From: Pseudacidovorax sp. RU35E
Lineage (GTDB): Bacteria > Pseudomonadota > Gammaproteobacteria > Burkholderiales > Burkholderiaceae_C
Direction of reading: 5' to 3'
NCBI RefSeq assembly: GCF_900156165.1
Contig: NZ_FTMY01000002.1
Span: 372,001-436,000 of the forward strand
Length of the DNA stretch: 64,000 nt
Shown here: positions 1 to 11,260 of the stretch, in pieces
Position numbering within the stretch: position 1 is the stretch's first letter
How the letters are laid out: every line of letters begins with the position of its first letter
Notes under the pieces: model-generated
Database searches by the model: none
The model's input: only the letters and a program-made list of their open reading frames with translations
Told to the model about the DNA's origin: nothing
Translations under genes and position numbers: made by a program

Positions 1-1661
<1,661 letters not shown>

Positions 1662-1662
<1 letters not shown>

Positions 1663-2801
1663 TGGCGGGCGGAGACGTCGCACGTCGGCAGGACCTGGCG
1701 AGACCCGAGGCCGCGCCGGACGCCTCGCCGCGTGCGGCCTTCGCGCAGCTGCTGGCCGACATCGAGGCCGCACGCGCGCGGCTGGCGGAGTGGCAGGCGC
1801 TGTCGGAGCGCTTGGGCGTGCAGTACGCGCGCGACGTGGCGCCACTGCACGAGGCCTACGACGCGCTGAGGGCGGAACTGGTCGAGCGCCTCGATGCGCT
1901 TGCCTCCGGCGGCGAGCGCCTGTCGCATCCCGAGCGCATGCGGCTGCATGGACTGATCGCGCAACTGGCGGGCGAACTCGAAGAGACCGGGGACGCGACG
2001 CGGCGCGCGGCGATGCAGCGCTTGCGGGCCTACTACGCGCCTGAGGCAGACGAGGGCTGGTCAGATGATGTGGAGCCCGACCGCCGCGCGCGCCCGTCCG
2101 ACGACGGGGTTGCCGCAACGGCAGACGCCGGCGCCCCGCCCGACGACGACCCCGCCACGCTCGCCGACCGCGCCGAAGCCCAGGCCCGTGCCGCCGCCGA
2201 GCAGGCCGAGGCCGCCCGCGCCGCTCACCGGGCCCGCCGCACGCGCCAGGCCAGGGAGCGTGTGGCACAGGCCGAGGCGCGCGACACGGCCGTGCCGCTG
2301 CGCGAGGTCTACCGCCGCCTGGCCAGCCAGCTGCATCCCGACCGCGAGCCCGACCCTGCGGAGCGCGAGCGCAAGACCGCACTCATGCAACGGATCAACC
2401 GCGCCTACCAGGCGGGCCAACTGCTCGAACTGCTGGAGATCCAGCAGGCGCTGGCCACTGCCGAATCGAAGCGGCTCGCGCTGACGAACGACGAGGCCGT
2501 CGCCCGCTACAACCGCCTGCTCGAAAGCCAGCTGGCCGACCTGCAGTCGCAATGGCGGGCCGAGCAGCAGCGACTGGCGACAGCGTTCGGACTGCCCTCG
2601 CATCCCACCCTCACGGCAGCCAGCTTCGAGGCTGACCTGCGCGCGCGCAAGCAATCGCTCGTTGCGGCACAGAAGGGGTTGCGGCAAGTGCTGCAAGCCC
2701 TGGAAGCGCCCGGCGCGCTGCGCGAATGGCTGCGGCAGGAAAGGGCCTGGGAGCGGGAGGAAGCGGCGACAGCCAAGCCGTCGCGCCGCGCTCGCCGCTG
2801 A
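1662..2801 (+). CDS. J-domain-like protein with long charged helices
   Basis: A 379-residue soluble protein, rich in Ala, Arg and Glu, with no signal peptide or membrane segment. A J-domain core is visible around residues 213-250: YRRLASQLHPDREPDP, with the HPD tripeptide at 225-227 that stimulates DnaK ATPase in Hsp40 proteins, followed by a helix containing INRAYQAGQL. Unlike DnaJ, the J-domain is internal: about 200 residues of predicted helix and an acidic linker precede it, and a further helical region follows. No Gly/Phe region or zinc-finger cysteines are present. It may be a dedicated DnaK co-chaperone, but the client is unknown. It starts on the last base of pip and converges on tolA. 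Confidence 0.7.
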
Positions 2802-2819
2802 ACAGGCGAGCGCGCGGAC

Positions 2820-3848
2820 TCAGAAGTCCTTGGGGCGCATCACGATGATGGGGAAGGGCGAGGGCACCCGTCCATCCGTGTCCCGGGGCATGACCTCGGC
2901 ACGTTGAACGGCGCGCACCGCGGCGTCGTCCCAGGACGGGTTGCCGCTGGACTTCGTGATACGCGGCGTGCCGACGATGGTGCCGTCGGGCGAGGTCTGG
3001 ATCTGGATCTCGACGGCCGGGTTGCCTGGCACCGAGTTGGGGTCGAAGACCACATTGCGCTTGATCAGCGCGGCCACGCGGCCCAGGTAGCCGGCGGACA
3101 CACCGCCGCTGCCATTGCCCTTGCCCGAGCGCGGCCCGCTCGACTGGTCGGCACCGCCGTTGGCCTGGCCGAGCATGCGGCGGATGTTGTCCTGCCGCTC
3201 CTTCTCCAGCGCGGCGGCGCGGGCCGCGGCCGCTTCCTTGGCGCGCTTGTCGGCAGCCGCCTTTTCGGCTGCTGCAGCCTTTTGTGCCGCCGCCTTGTCG
3301 GCGGCTGCCTTCTCGGCCTGCTCCTGCTTTTTCTGATCGGCCAGACGCTGCTGTTCCTTCTGGCGGCGGTCTTCTTCCTGCTCGCGCTTGCGGGCTTCCT
3401 GTTCTTTGCGGTCCTGCTCGGCCTTGCGCTGAGCCTCCTGCTGGCGCTTCTTCTCAGCCTGGCGCTGCTCTTCCTCGCGCTGGGCCTGTTGCTCGCGCTG
3501 CTTGCGTTCGCGCTCCAGGGCGATGTCCGGTGCCTTGGGGGGCGGCGGCGTCGGCGCCACCGCAGGGGCTGGGGGCGGCGGAGGCGGCGGTGGTGGCGGC
3601 GGCGCGGGCGTGGGTGCCGGGGCAGGGGGCGGTGGTGGCGTGGGGGTGACGTTCTGCCGTGCCTGCTGCACGGTGGCCGACCAGATTTCGGCCTCGACCG
3701 GCTCGTCGTCGCCCTCGCGCTTCCAGCGCACGCCCCAGGTCAGCGCTGCGATCAGCAGGGCATGCGCGATCAGCGCCAGTACCACGGCCCGCGCGGTGCC
3801 GCGCTGCGGGGGGGGATTGAACTCTGAGCGTTCGGAGGCCAGGGACAT
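2820..3848 (-). CDS. tolA: TolA, periplasm-spanning Tol-Pal protein
   Basis: TolA (342 residues) links the TolQR proton-driven motor in the inner membrane to the outer-membrane Pal system during cell constriction. An N-terminal membrane anchor lies at about 20-40. A proline-dominated stretch follows at 68-107, including an 11-proline run. A long Lys/Glu/Ala/Gln helix spans roughly 110-225. The folded C-terminal domain occupies about 248-342 and is TonB-like (VEIQIQTSPDGTIV, SWDDAAVRAV, FPIIVMRP). It is the last gene of the ybgC-tolQ-tolR-tolA string. The gene downstream is convergent, so tolB and pal, which usually follow, are not here. The polyproline run is longer than in E. coli TolA. Confidence 0.93.
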   Translation of the reverse strand: MSLASERSEFNPPPQRGTARAVVLALIAHALLIAALTWGVRWKREGDDEPVEAEIWSATVQQARQNVTPTPPPPPAPAPTPAPPPPPPPPPPPAPAVAPTPPPPKAPDIALERERKQREQQAQREEEQRQAEKKRQQEAQRKAEQDRKEQEARKREQEEDRRQKEQQRLADQKKQEQAEKAAADKAAAQKAAAAEKAAADKRAKEAAAARAAALEKERQDNIRRMLGQANGGADQSSGPRSGKGNGSGGVSAGYLGRVAALIKRNVVFDPNSVPGNPAVEIQIQTSPDGTIVGTPRITKSSGNPSWDDAAVRAVQRAEVMPRDTDGRVPSPFPIIVMRPKDF

Positions 3849-3875
3849 CGGATCGGGGTCCTCGCGCGAGGCCGC

Positions 3876-4316
<441 letters not shown>

Positions 4317-4335
4317 GCTTGGCTCTCCTGTCGGT

Positions 4336-5043
4336 TCAATGACCGGCCGCGGTGGCGGCGGTGGCGGGCGCGGTGGACAGGTTGCGCTGCAGGATGTTGG
4401 AGAACTCTTCCGTGAAGGTCTCCAGCGCGATCGAGACCTTGTCGATGTCGCGGGCGAAGCGGTTGTAGCCCACCACCGCAGGGATGGCAGCGAACAGACC
4501 GATGGCCGTGGCCACCAGCGCTTCGGCAATGCCGGGCGCCACGGTCGACAGGGTCACCTGCGTCATGGTCGACAGGCCCGTGAAGGCATGCATGATGCCC
4601 CACACCGTGCCGAAAAGGCCCACGTAGGGACTGACGGAACCGACGGTCGCGAGGAAGGACAGGTTGGACTCGGCCGCATCCATCTCGCGCTGGTAGCTCG
4701 CGCGCATGGCGCGGCGGGTGCCGTCCAGCAGTGTGTTGGCATCACCGATGCGGCGCTCGCGCAGCTTCTGGTACTCGCGCATGCCCGAGGCGAAGATGCG
4801 TTCCATGGGGCCGGCCAGCTTGGCGTTCTGCGCGGCAGCGGCGTAGAGCTCGTTCAGGCTGGAGCCCGACCAGAACTCGCGCTCGAACGCGTCGTTGAGC
4901 GCACGCATGCGTCTCAGGGCGAAGAACTTGCGGATGATGGCGGCCCAGCTGGCCACCGAGACGCAGACCAGCAGCGCCATCACGAGCTGCACGACGAAGC
5001 TCGCCTGCAGGATGAGGGAAACGATCGACAGATCCTGGTTCAT
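4336..5043 (-). CDS. tolQ: TolQ, MotA/TolQ/ExbB-family channel subunit
   Basis: A 235-residue inner-membrane protein with three transmembrane segments: near 12-36, one around FLATVGSVSPYVGLFGTVWG, and one around GIAEALVATAIGLFAAIPAV. The last two are the most conserved family segments and line the proton path with TolR. The start MNQDLS at 5043 gives the usual TolQ length. It is 14 bases after ybgC, the same order as in the E. coli tol-pal operon. Confidence 0.95.
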   Translation of the reverse strand: MNQDLSIVSLILQASFVVQLVMALLVCVSVASWAAIIRKFFALRRMRALNDAFEREFWSGSSLNELYAAAAQNAKLAGPMERIFASGMREYQKLRERRIGDANTLLDGTRRAMRASYQREMDAAESNLSFLATVGSVSPYVGLFGTVWGIMHAFTGLSTMTQVTLSTVAPGIAEALVATAIGLFAAIPAVVGYNRFARDIDKVSIALETFTEEFSNILQRNLSTAPATAATAAGH

Positions 5044-5057
5044 GTTCTTCGGTGTGG

Positions 5058-5486
5058 TTATGCGTTGGATGGAGCGCGATGGCGTTCGAGGGTTCCCAGC
5101 AACGTGGCCGGCATGCGCAGGGGTCGCAGCGTGTTTGCCTCGACCCAGCCGATGCGGATGGTGCCTTCGGCCAGCTTGTGGGCGGGGTCCGCCGCCATCA
5201 CGACCTGCTGCGTGAGCACGATGGACGCCTGACCCATGTGCTTGAGCTCGGCGGAGACACACAGCAGGTCGTCCAGCCGCGCGGGCCGCTGATAGCGGAC
5301 CTGGGTTTCGGTGACGACGAACATGCCGCCCGTCTCGTCGCGCAGCATCTGCTGTTGGACGCCCATGGCGCGCAGCCACTCGGTGCGGGCGCGCTCCATG
5401 TACTTGAGGTAGTTGGCGTAGAAGACGATCCCACCCGCGTCGGTGTCTTCCCAGTAGACGCGGATGTCGTGGGTGAAGCGGTTCAT
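5058..5486 (-). CDS. ybgC: YbgC acyl-CoA thioesterase, hot-dog fold
   Basis: A 142-residue tol-pal-associated thioesterase. The 4-hydroxybenzoyl-CoA thioesterase signature EDTDAGGIVFYANYLKYMERAR runs from residue 13, with the catalytic aspartate at D16. E. coli YbgC hydrolyses short-chain acyl-CoA and has been linked to phospholipid metabolism. The start codon overlaps the stop of the aminotransferase upstream (ATGA), so the gene is probably translationally coupled to it. It opens the tolQRA part of the long minus-strand string. Confidence 0.93.
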   Translation of the reverse strand: MNRFTHDIRVYWEDTDAGGIVFYANYLKYMERARTEWLRAMGVQQQMLRDETGGMFVVTETQVRYQRPARLDDLLCVSAELKHMGQASIVLTQQVVMAADPAHKLAEGTIRIGWVEANTLRPLRMPATLLGTLERHRAPSNA

Positions 5487-6724
5487 CGGACGAGGGCGCG
5501 CAGGCGGGCGACCGCCTCTTCGAGCTGTGGCAAAGCGTTGGCAGTGGAAAAACGGATGAACCGGCCGGTCTGGTCGGTGCCGAAGTCGCGGCCCGGTGCC
5601 ACGGTGACGTGCGCCCGCTTCATCAGCTCGAAGGTGAGGTTCCAGCTCGTGTCGGGGCCGGAGATGCCGAGATGGCGTGCGAACGCGGTGCAGTCGGCCC
5701 AGGCGTAGAACGCGCCATCGGGCACGACCGGCACCGGCAGACCCAGCGCGTCGAGCTGCGGGATGAACCAGTCGCGGCGGGCCTTGAACTCGGCCCGGCG
5801 GCGTTCGTACTCGGCAATGCTTTCGGGCTCGAAGCAGGCCAGGGCCGCCTGCTGGGCAATGGCGCTGGCGCAGATGAACAGGTTCTGCGCCAGCCGCTCG
5901 ACCACCGGCACCAGCGCCTCGGGCACCACCAGCCAGCCCAGACGCCAGCCCGTCATGCTGAAGTACTTGCTGAAGCTGTTGATGCTGATGACGTTGTCGT
6001 CGAATGCGAGCGCGCTGTGGCCGAAGCGCGCATCGGCCTCGGCGGCATCGCCCAGCGCAGCGCCGTAGCTCAGGCCCAGGTAGATCTCGTCCACCAGCGT
6101 GATGCCATCGTGGGCCTTGACCACTTCGTGGATGCGGCGGAGCTCGTCCAGCGGGATCGAGGTGCCGGTGGGGTTCGACGGCGAGGCCAGCAACACACCG
6201 CGCGTGCGTTCGTTCCACGCGCCCTTCACCTGCTCGGCCGTGAGCTGGAAGCGGCCTTCCGCCGTGGTCGGCAGCAGCACCGCACGGCCCTCGGCGGCGC
6301 TGACGAAATGCCGGTTGCAGGGATAGCTCGGATCCGGCATGAGGATCTCGTCGCCAGCCTCGATCAGCGCCAGGCAGGCCAGCTGCAGCGCGGCCGAGGC
6401 GCCGGCCGTGACCACGATGCGGCGCGCCGGCACGTCGAGGCCGAAGCGCTGGGCATACCAGCCGCTGATGCGCTCGCGCAGCGCGTCGATGCCCACGGCG
6501 GGCGTGTATTGCGTGCGGCCGGCCGAGACGGCCCGGGCGGCGGCTTCCTGCACCAGTGGCGGCGCTGTGAAGTCCGGCTCGCCGATGTTCAGGTAGAGCA
6601 TCGGCTGGCTGCCGGCGGCGGCCTCGCGCGCCAGTGCACTGGCGGCCTTGGCCACCTCCATCACGAAGAAGGGCTCGATGCGCTCGGCCCGGCGGGCGAT
6701 GCGAAGAGGCGCTGACACGCTCAT
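5483..6724 (-). CDS. PLP-dependent aminotransferase, fold type I
   Basis: A 413-residue class I/II aminotransferase. Visible hallmarks are [11 protein letters not shown] near 45 (substrate side), the SPSNPTGT loop at 181-188, DEIYLGLSY at 212-220 (Asp and Tyr contact PLP) and [15 protein letters not shown] with the Schiff-base lysine K253. The substrate cannot be read from sequence; the family includes aspartate, alanine and aromatic enzymes. Its start overlaps the nusB stop and its stop overlaps the ybgC start (both ATGA), placing it in the rib-nusB-tol string. No obvious metabolic link to riboflavin or Tol is seen. Confidence 0.88.
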   Translation of the reverse strand: MSVSAPLRIARRAERIEPFFVMEVAKAASALAREAAAGSQPMLYLNIGEPDFTAPPLVQEAAARAVSAGRTQYTPAVGIDALRERISGWYAQRFGLDVPARRIVVTAGASAALQLACLALIEAGDEILMPDPSYPCNRHFVSAAEGRAVLLPTTAEGRFQLTAEQVKGAWNERTRGVLLASPSNPTGTSIPLDELRRIHEVVKAHDGITLVDEIYLGLSYGAALGDAAEADARFGHSALAFDDNVISINSFSKYFSMTGWRLGWLVVPEALVPVVERLAQNLFICASAIAQQAALACFEPESIAEYERRRAEFKARRDWFIPQLDALGLPVPVVPDGAFYAWADCTAFARHLGISGPDTSWNLTFELMKRAHVTVAPGRDFGTDQTGRFIRFSTANALPQLEEAVARLRALVR

Positions 6725-7302
6725 CGGGCCTTGCCCGCTGCGCGATCGGCCTCGACCTCGGGCGCGCGCAGCTGCGGCGCCAGGCCGCCCAGCACGCCAT
6801 TGACGTACTTGTGGCCGTCGGTGCCTCCGAACTCCTTGGCGAGTTCGATGCATTCGTTGATGACCACGCGCCAGGGCACGTCCGGACAGTGGCGGAATTC
6901 GTAGGCGCCGATCCACATCACGGCGTGCTCGATGGGCGAGATCTCTTCGAGCTTGCGGTCCAGCAGCGGCACGATCAGCGCGTCCAGCTCGGGGGCCTCG
7001 TTCACGCATCCGTGCAGCAACGCGTCGTAATGCACCGAGTCGGCCTTGTGGAAGCCCGACAGGTCACGGGTGAAGGAATCGATGGCGGCCGCGTCGTTGC
7101 GCCCGACCAGGTGCTGGTAGAGCGCCTGCACGGCGAATTCTCTGGCCCGGGTGCGAGCCGATTTGGCCGACGCCTTGCGCACGCCGTTGGATTTGGTGCC
7201 GGCCTTGGCGCCGCCTGCCGCCGCCACGGGGCGGCTTTCGCCTTCGGGCGGCAACTCGGTGCCCGTCATCGGCTCGTCGCCTGGGGATGCAGTGGTGCTC
7301 AT
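6721..7302 (-). CDS. nusB: Transcription antitermination factor NusB
   Basis: A 193-residue all-helical protein that binds boxA RNA with NusE (S10) in rRNA antitermination. The NusB core starts near residue 50 ([18 protein letters not shown]) and includes [23 protein letters not shown] and [25 protein letters not shown]. About 45 residues of Gly/Ala/Pro-rich N-terminal extension precede the core, so the true start could be somewhat downstream. The annotated ATG overlaps the ribH stop (ATGA), which favours it. The ribH-nusB pairing is widespread in bacteria. Confidence 0.94.
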   Translation of the reverse strand: MSTTASPGDEPMTGTELPPEGESRPVAAAGGAKAGTKSNGVRKASAKSARTRAREFAVQALYQHLVGRNDAAAIDSFTRDLSGFHKADSVHYDALLHGCVNEAPELDALIVPLLDRKLEEISPIEHAVMWIGAYEFRHCPDVPWRVVINECIELAKEFGGTDGHKYVNGVLGGLAPQLRAPEVEADRAAGKAR

Positions 7303-7772
7303 GCCGGGGCTCCGATGCGTTGCACGAGCCGTGCCATTTCCACCGCCACGGTCGCCGCATCGCGGCCCTTGTCGGTCTGGCGGGCGACGGCCTGCGGCAG
7401 GTCCTCGGTGGTGAGGATGGCATTGGCGATGGGCAGGCGATGGTCCAGGCCCACGCGGGTGACGCCGGCGCCGGACTCATTGGCCACCAGCTCGAAGTGG
7501 TAGGTCTCGCCGCGGATGATGCAGCCCAGCGCCACCAGCGCATCGAAGCCGCCGCGCTGCGCCATGGCCTGCAGGGCCAGCGGCACCTCCAGCGCGCCGG
7601 GTACGAGCACGTGCTCGATGTCGGCGGGTTGCACGTTCAGCCGGGCCAGCTCGGTCAGGCAGGCCTCGGCCAGCGCGTTGGTGATGTCTTCGTTGAAGCG
7701 GGCCTGGACGATGCCGATGCGAAGGCCGCGTCCGTCGAGCGGGCCGGCCGCTCCCTTGTTGGCGTTGAGCAT
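7299..7772 (-). CDS. ribH: 6,7-dimethyl-8-ribityllumazine synthase
   Basis: A 157-residue enzyme that condenses 5-amino-6-ribitylaminouracil with 3,4-dihydroxy-2-butanone 4-phosphate, the penultimate riboflavin step. It has the family segments [39 protein letters not shown] (with the catalytic histidine) and LTTEDLPQA. It is separated from ribBX by 45 bases that contain a perfect 8-bp inverted repeat. The ATG has no obvious Shine-Dalgarno (A-rich, then GAATCCTC). Its end overlaps nusB. Confidence 0.95.
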   Translation of the reverse strand: MLNANKGAAGPLDGRGLRIGIVQARFNEDITNALAEACLTELARLNVQPADIEHVLVPGALEVPLALQAMAQRGGFDALVALGCIIRGETYHFELVANESGAGVTRVGLDHRLPIANAILTTEDLPQAVARQTDKGRDAATVAVEMARLVQRIGAPA

Positions 7773-7795
7773 GAGGATTCTTTTTTTAGGGGTAA

Positions 7796-7813
7796 GAGCG
7801 GCCGTGGCCGCTC
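7796..7813 (-). other. Intercistronic perfect palindrome between ribBX and ribH
   Basis: GAGCGGCC / GGCCGCTC form perfect 8-bp arms separated by two bases, lying in the 45-base gap just downstream of the ribBX stop. In the direction of transcription it is followed by an A-rich, not U-rich, stretch, so it is not an intrinsic terminator. It could be an mRNA-stability or processing hairpin. Confidence 0.45.
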
Positions 7814-7817
7814 CGGG

Positions 7818-8963
7818 TCATTTGGTCACGTAGCCGGCGATCTCGACGCCGTAGCCGGCCACGAGGCTGGGCATGCGGCGGGGCTTGCCCATCAGCAGCA
7901 TCTTCTGGATGCCGCATTCGCGCAGGATCTGCACGCCCACACCATAGCTGCGCAGGTCCATGCGGCCCCGCTCGGGTGCCTGGGCGGGGCGTGCCGTGCC
8001 TTCGAACTGGGCCAGCAGGTCGCTGGCGCTTTCGCCGCAGTTCAGCAGCACCGCCACACCCTTGCCGGCACCGGCGATGTGGGCAAGCGCGGCGTCGAGG
8101 CTCCAGGTGTGCATCGGCCGGTGCAACTCGATCAGGTCGAGCACCGACAGCGGCTCGTGCACCCGCACCGGCACCGGCTCGTCGGGCTGCCATTCGCCAT
8201 GCACCAGGGCCAGGTGGAAGCCGCCGCTGGGCTGGTCGCGGAAGGCATGCAGCTGGAAGGGGCCGTGCGCCGTCTGCACCTCGCGGCTGCCCACGCGCTG
8301 CACCAGCGACTCGTGGCGGCTGCGGTATTCGATCAGCGCGGCGATGGTGCCGATCTTCAGGCCGTGCTCGGCGGCGAAGCGCTGCAGGTCGGGCAGGCGG
8401 GCCATGGTGCCGTCGTCGTTCATCACCTCGCAGATGACCGAAGCCGGCGAGCAACCGGCCATGCGAGCGAGATCGGAACCGGCTTCGGTATGGCCGGCGC
8501 GCATGAGCACGCCGCCGTCCACGGCCTGCAAAGGGAAGATGTGGCCCGGCTGCACCAGGTCGCTGGCGCGGGCGTCGGCCGCCACGGCGGCCTGCACGGT
8601 GCGCGCCCGGTCGGCGGCGGAGATGCCGGTGGTCACGCCCTCGGCCGCCTCGATGGAGACGGTGAAGGCGGTGGAATGCTTGGCGCCATTGCGCGCCACC
8701 ATGGGTGGCAGGTTCAGGCGCTCGCACATCTCGCGAGACAGCGTCAGGCAGATCAGGCCGCGCGCATGGCGGGCCATGAAGTTGATGCTTTCGGGCGTGA
8801 TGTGGTCGGCGGCGATGACGATGTCGCCTTCGTTCTCCCGGTCTTCCTCGTCGACGAGGATGACCATGCGGCCGGCGCGGATCTCCTCGACGATCTCCTC
8901 GACCGGCGAGATGGGCGCGGGCGTGACGGCCGCGGCGGGCAGGGAACTGATGGAAGCGCTCAT
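7818..8963 (-). CDS. ribBA: DHBP synthase fused to a degenerate GTP cyclohydrolase II domain (RibBX type)
   Basis: A 381-residue fusion. Residues about 20-215 are 3,4-dihydroxy-2-butanone 4-phosphate synthase with the acidic DRENEGD motif (41-47) and [10 protein letters not shown] near 155-164, all apparently intact. The C-terminal half resembles GTP cyclohydrolase II (ALVHGEW near 252, VRVHE 266-270), but the zinc-binding cluster after the VH motif (three cysteines, C-x10-C-x-C in E. coli RibA) is replaced by [18 protein letters not shown] with no cysteine. The cyclohydrolase is therefore predicted to be inactive and a separate ribA is needed elsewhere. Such RibBX hybrids are known in proteobacteria. 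The start overlaps the ribE stop (ATGA). Confidence 0.92.
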   Translation of the reverse strand: MSASISSLPAAAVTPAPISPVEEIVEEIRAGRMVILVDEEDRENEGDIVIAADHITPESINFMARHARGLICLTLSREMCERLNLPPMVARNGAKHSTAFTVSIEAAEGVTTGISAADRARTVQAAVAADARASDLVQPGHIFPLQAVDGGVLMRAGHTEAGSDLARMAGCSPASVICEVMNDDGTMARLPDLQRFAAEHGLKIGTIAALIEYRSRHESLVQRVGSREVQTAHGPFQLHAFRDQPSGGFHLALVHGEWQPDEPVPVRVHEPLSVLDLIELHRPMHTWSLDAALAHIAGAGKGVAVLLNCGESASDLLAQFEGTARPAQAPERGRMDLRSYGVGVQILRECGIQKMLLMGKPRRMPSLVAGYGVEIAGYVTK

Positions 8964-9613
8964 GGTGCGAGGGAGGGAAGGCCGGAGACTGCGGTGCCGG
9001 CCTGCAGCATGCGCTCCACGTAACGGGCCACGGTGTCGATCTCCAGGTTGACCTGGCTGCCGGCCTTGAGCAGGCCCAGCGTGGTGTGCTCGACGGTGTG
9101 GGGGATGAGGTTGATGCCGATCTCGCAGCCCTCGGCATGGTCCAGGACGGTGTTGACCGTGAGGCTCACGCCGTTGACCGTGACCGAGCCCTTGTAGGCC
9201 ATGAAGCGGCCGAGCGCGGCGGGGGCCAGGATGCGCAGGTTCCAGCTCTCGCCCTGCGATTCGAAGCGGCTGACGCGGCCGATGCCGTCCACGTGGCCCG
9301 AGACGATGTGGCCGCCGAGGCGGTCTTGCGGGCGCAGGGCTTTTTCGAGGTTGAGGGCGGTGCCCGCCTCGCCGAGGCCGGCAGTCTTGTCGAGCGATTC
9401 GGCAGAGATGTCGATGGTGAAGCGCGAGGCGGCCGGATCGAGCGTCGTGACGGTCATGCAGGCGCCGTTGAGGGCGATGCTGTCGCCGAGGCCGACGTCC
9501 TCCAGATAGCCGGCAGGCGCCTCGATGTCCAGCCGCTTGCCGTGAAGAGAGGAGCTTCCGAGGTCATGGACGGCGGCGATGCGCCCCATGCCGGTGATGA
9601 TGCCGGTGAACAT
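8960..9613 (-). CDS. ribE: Riboflavin synthase, alpha chain
   Basis: A 217-residue trimeric enzyme that dismutates two lumazine molecules to riboflavin. Two tandem lumazine-binding repeats are visible, the first starting [12 protein letters not shown] and the second around [16 protein letters not shown]. Other family segments are [13 protein letters not shown] and [11 protein letters not shown]. The ATG at 9613 is the invariant family start; the longer open frame upstream is not coding. It lies 46 bases after ribD and overlaps ribBX by four bases. The symbol follows the E. coli ribE/ribC usage for the alpha chain. Confidence 0.95.
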   Translation of the reverse strand: MFTGIITGMGRIAAVHDLGSSSLHGKRLDIEAPAGYLEDVGLGDSIALNGACMTVTTLDPAASRFTIDISAESLDKTAGLGEAGTALNLEKALRPQDRLGGHIVSGHVDGIGRVSRFESQGESWNLRILAPAALGRFMAYKGSVTVNGVSLTVNTVLDHAEGCEIGINLIPHTVEHTTLGLLKAGSQVNLEIDTVARYVERMLQAGTAVSGLPSLAP

Positions 9614-9659
9614 AGCCCGCCATTTTCGCAGACTGGCGCGGCGCAGGCCGCTCGGCGGG

Positions 9660-10820
9660 TCAAAAGGTGTCGCGGGCGGCTGGGCGTGCCAGGATCCGCA
9701 GGTCTTCGCCGATGCGTTGGACGTCGTGGAAGACCCAGGCTGGTGCCTCCGCCAAGGTAACCAGCGGGCTGATCGCCGTGGGACGGTGGAACATGTCGAG
9801 GCCCTGGCCAATGAGTCTGGGTGCGAGGTAGACCAGCAGTTCATCGACCAGCCCGTCGCGCAGCAGGGAGCCGGCGAGCTTGTGGCCGGCTTCCACGTGC
9901 AGTTCGTTGATTTCGCGTCGGGCCAGGTCGTCCAGCATGGCCGCGAGGTCCACCTTGCCCTGGGCGTCGGCCATGCGCGTGAGATGGGCGCCGCGGGCCT
10001 GCAGCGCGTCGGCCCGCACGTCGTCCGGCGCTGCCGCGTAGAACCAGACCGGCCGCTCGGCCGCGAAGAGCCGGGCGTCGAGCGGGGTCTGCAGGCGGCT
10101 GTCCACCACCACCAGCGTGGGCTGGCGCGCGATGGTCACGCCGCGCACGTCAAGCCGGGGGTCATCGTCGAGCACGGTGCCGGCACCGGTGAGCAGGGCG
10201 GCGGCGCGGGCCCGCCAGCGGTGACCGTCGGCGCGGGCGGCCTCGCCGGTGATCCATTTGCTGGTGCCGTCGGGCAGCGCGGTCTTGCCATCCAGCGAGG
10301 CCGCAGTCTTCAGGCGCACCCAGGGTCGTTTGCGCACCATTCGGCTGAAGAAGCCGATGTTGAGGGCGCGCGCGCCCACCGCCGGCTGGCTGGTGGTGTC
10401 GAGCAGGTCGGCATCGATGCCGGCCGCGCGCAGGCGGGCCATGCCGCGTCCGGCCACCTGGGGGTTCGGGTCCTGCAGCGCCGCCACGACGCGGCCCACG
10501 CCGGCCGCCACCAGCGCGTCGCAGCAGGGCGGGGTGCGGCCGTGGTGGCTGCAGGGTTCGAGCGTCACGTAAGCGGTGGCGCCGTCGACGGCATTGCCGC
10601 GCGCCTGGGCGTCGCGCAGCGCCATCACTTCGGCATGCGGGCCGCCGGCCTGCTGGGTGTGGCCCTGTCCCAGTACCGTGCCGTCATCGGCCACGATCAC
10701 GCAGCCGACACGGGGGTTGGGATCGGACAGGCCGATGGCACCCCGGGCCAGTTCCAGGGCCCGGCCCATCCAGGTGAGGTCGTGGTCGGGCAGGGGCGGC
10801 AGGACGGGGAGGTCGCTCAT
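9660..10820 (-). CDS. ribD: Bifunctional pyrimidine deaminase/reductase RibD
   Basis: A 386-residue enzyme for two successive riboflavin steps: deamination of the pyrimidine, then NADPH-dependent reduction of the ribosyl side chain. The N-terminal deaminase has zinc ligands in HAEVMAL (HAE at 62-64) and in PCSHHGRTPPC (C90 and C99). The reductase follows from about residue 155 (RPWVRLKTAASLDGKTALPDG, ITGEAAR). The start overlaps the stop of the upstream pilin gene (ATGA), so ribD translation is probably coupled to the pilin gene, an odd pairing. No FMN riboswitch is seen upstream. Confidence 0.95.
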   Translation of the reverse strand: MSDLPVLPPLPDHDLTWMGRALELARGAIGLSDPNPRVGCVIVADDGTVLGQGHTQQAGGPHAEVMALRDAQARGNAVDGATAYVTLEPCSHHGRTPPCCDALVAAGVGRVVAALQDPNPQVAGRGMARLRAAGIDADLLDTTSQPAVGARALNIGFFSRMVRKRPWVRLKTAASLDGKTALPDGTSKWITGEAARADGHRWRARAAALLTGAGTVLDDDPRLDVRGVTIARQPTLVVVDSRLQTPLDARLFAAERPVWFYAAAPDDVRADALQARGAHLTRMADAQGKVDLAAMLDDLARREINELHVEAGHKLAGSLLRDGLVDELLVYLAPRLIGQGLDMFHRPTAISPLVTLAEAPAWVFHDVQRIGEDLRILARPAARDTF

Positions 10821-11260
10821 GAGGCTTTGAAGCAGTCGCTCGGCAGGGTGTCCGCGGCATTGTTGCTGATCGTGCGGCGGCCGGTCTGATCGACGGACAG
10901 GGTGCCGCAGCGGTCGTTCGACATGGTCCCGACAGGTGTCGCGGTGAGAGTGAACCGTTGAGGCTGGCCCGCGTCCAGCGACAGTGTCACGCGATAGACG
11001 GCGGGACCGGTGATGGGCACGCGGCTCAGGGCGTCCGGCAGCGTCGCACCGACGAAGCTCAGGCGAGCGGTGTGGTAGCGATGCAGGTGGTGTTCCGCCT
11101 CCATCAAGGTCAGCTGCGCGGCGGCGCGATGGGTGCGCCGCACATGATCCTGGTAGGCAGGCAGCGCCATCACCGTCAGCAGCGTGGCCATGGCCAGGAC
11201 CACCAGCAATTCGAGCAGCGTGAAGCCGGCAGCGGGATGGGACGAGACGCAGGCGCGCAT
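10817..11260 (-). CDS. Type IV pilin-like protein (PilE/PilA family)
   Basis: A 147-residue prepilin. A short leader ends in Gly followed by the methylated Phe and the canonical N-terminal helix GFTLLELLVVLAMATLLTV with Glu at mature position 5. Two cysteines near the C-terminus (DRCGTL and PSDCFKAS) probably form the pilin D-region disulfide loop. It is the last of five prepilin genes. Its start overlaps the PilX-like stop by one base and its stop overlaps ribD. PilE of the PilE1-type minor pilin operon is the closest guess; whether it is a major or minor pilin is not decidable here. Confidence 0.82.
   Translation of the reverse strand: MRACVSSHPAAGFTLLELLVVLAMATLLTVMALPAYQDHVRRTHRAAAQLTLMEAEHHLHRYHTARLSFVGATLPDALSRVPITGPAVYRVTLSLDAGQPQRFTLTATPVGTMSNDRCGTLSVDQTGRRTISNNAADTLPSDCFKAS

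Noticed and set aside
2904-3827. Leucine-rich open frame antisense to tolA that looks like a membrane protein
   Set aside because: Its leucine runs are the complement of the Glu/Lys/Gln codons of the TolA helix and its Arg/Gly runs of the proline tract.
9614-9659. FMN riboswitch controlling the riboflavin genes
   Set aside because: The gaps within the rib string are under 50 bases or overlapping, and the RFN core is not found upstream of ribD or ribBX.
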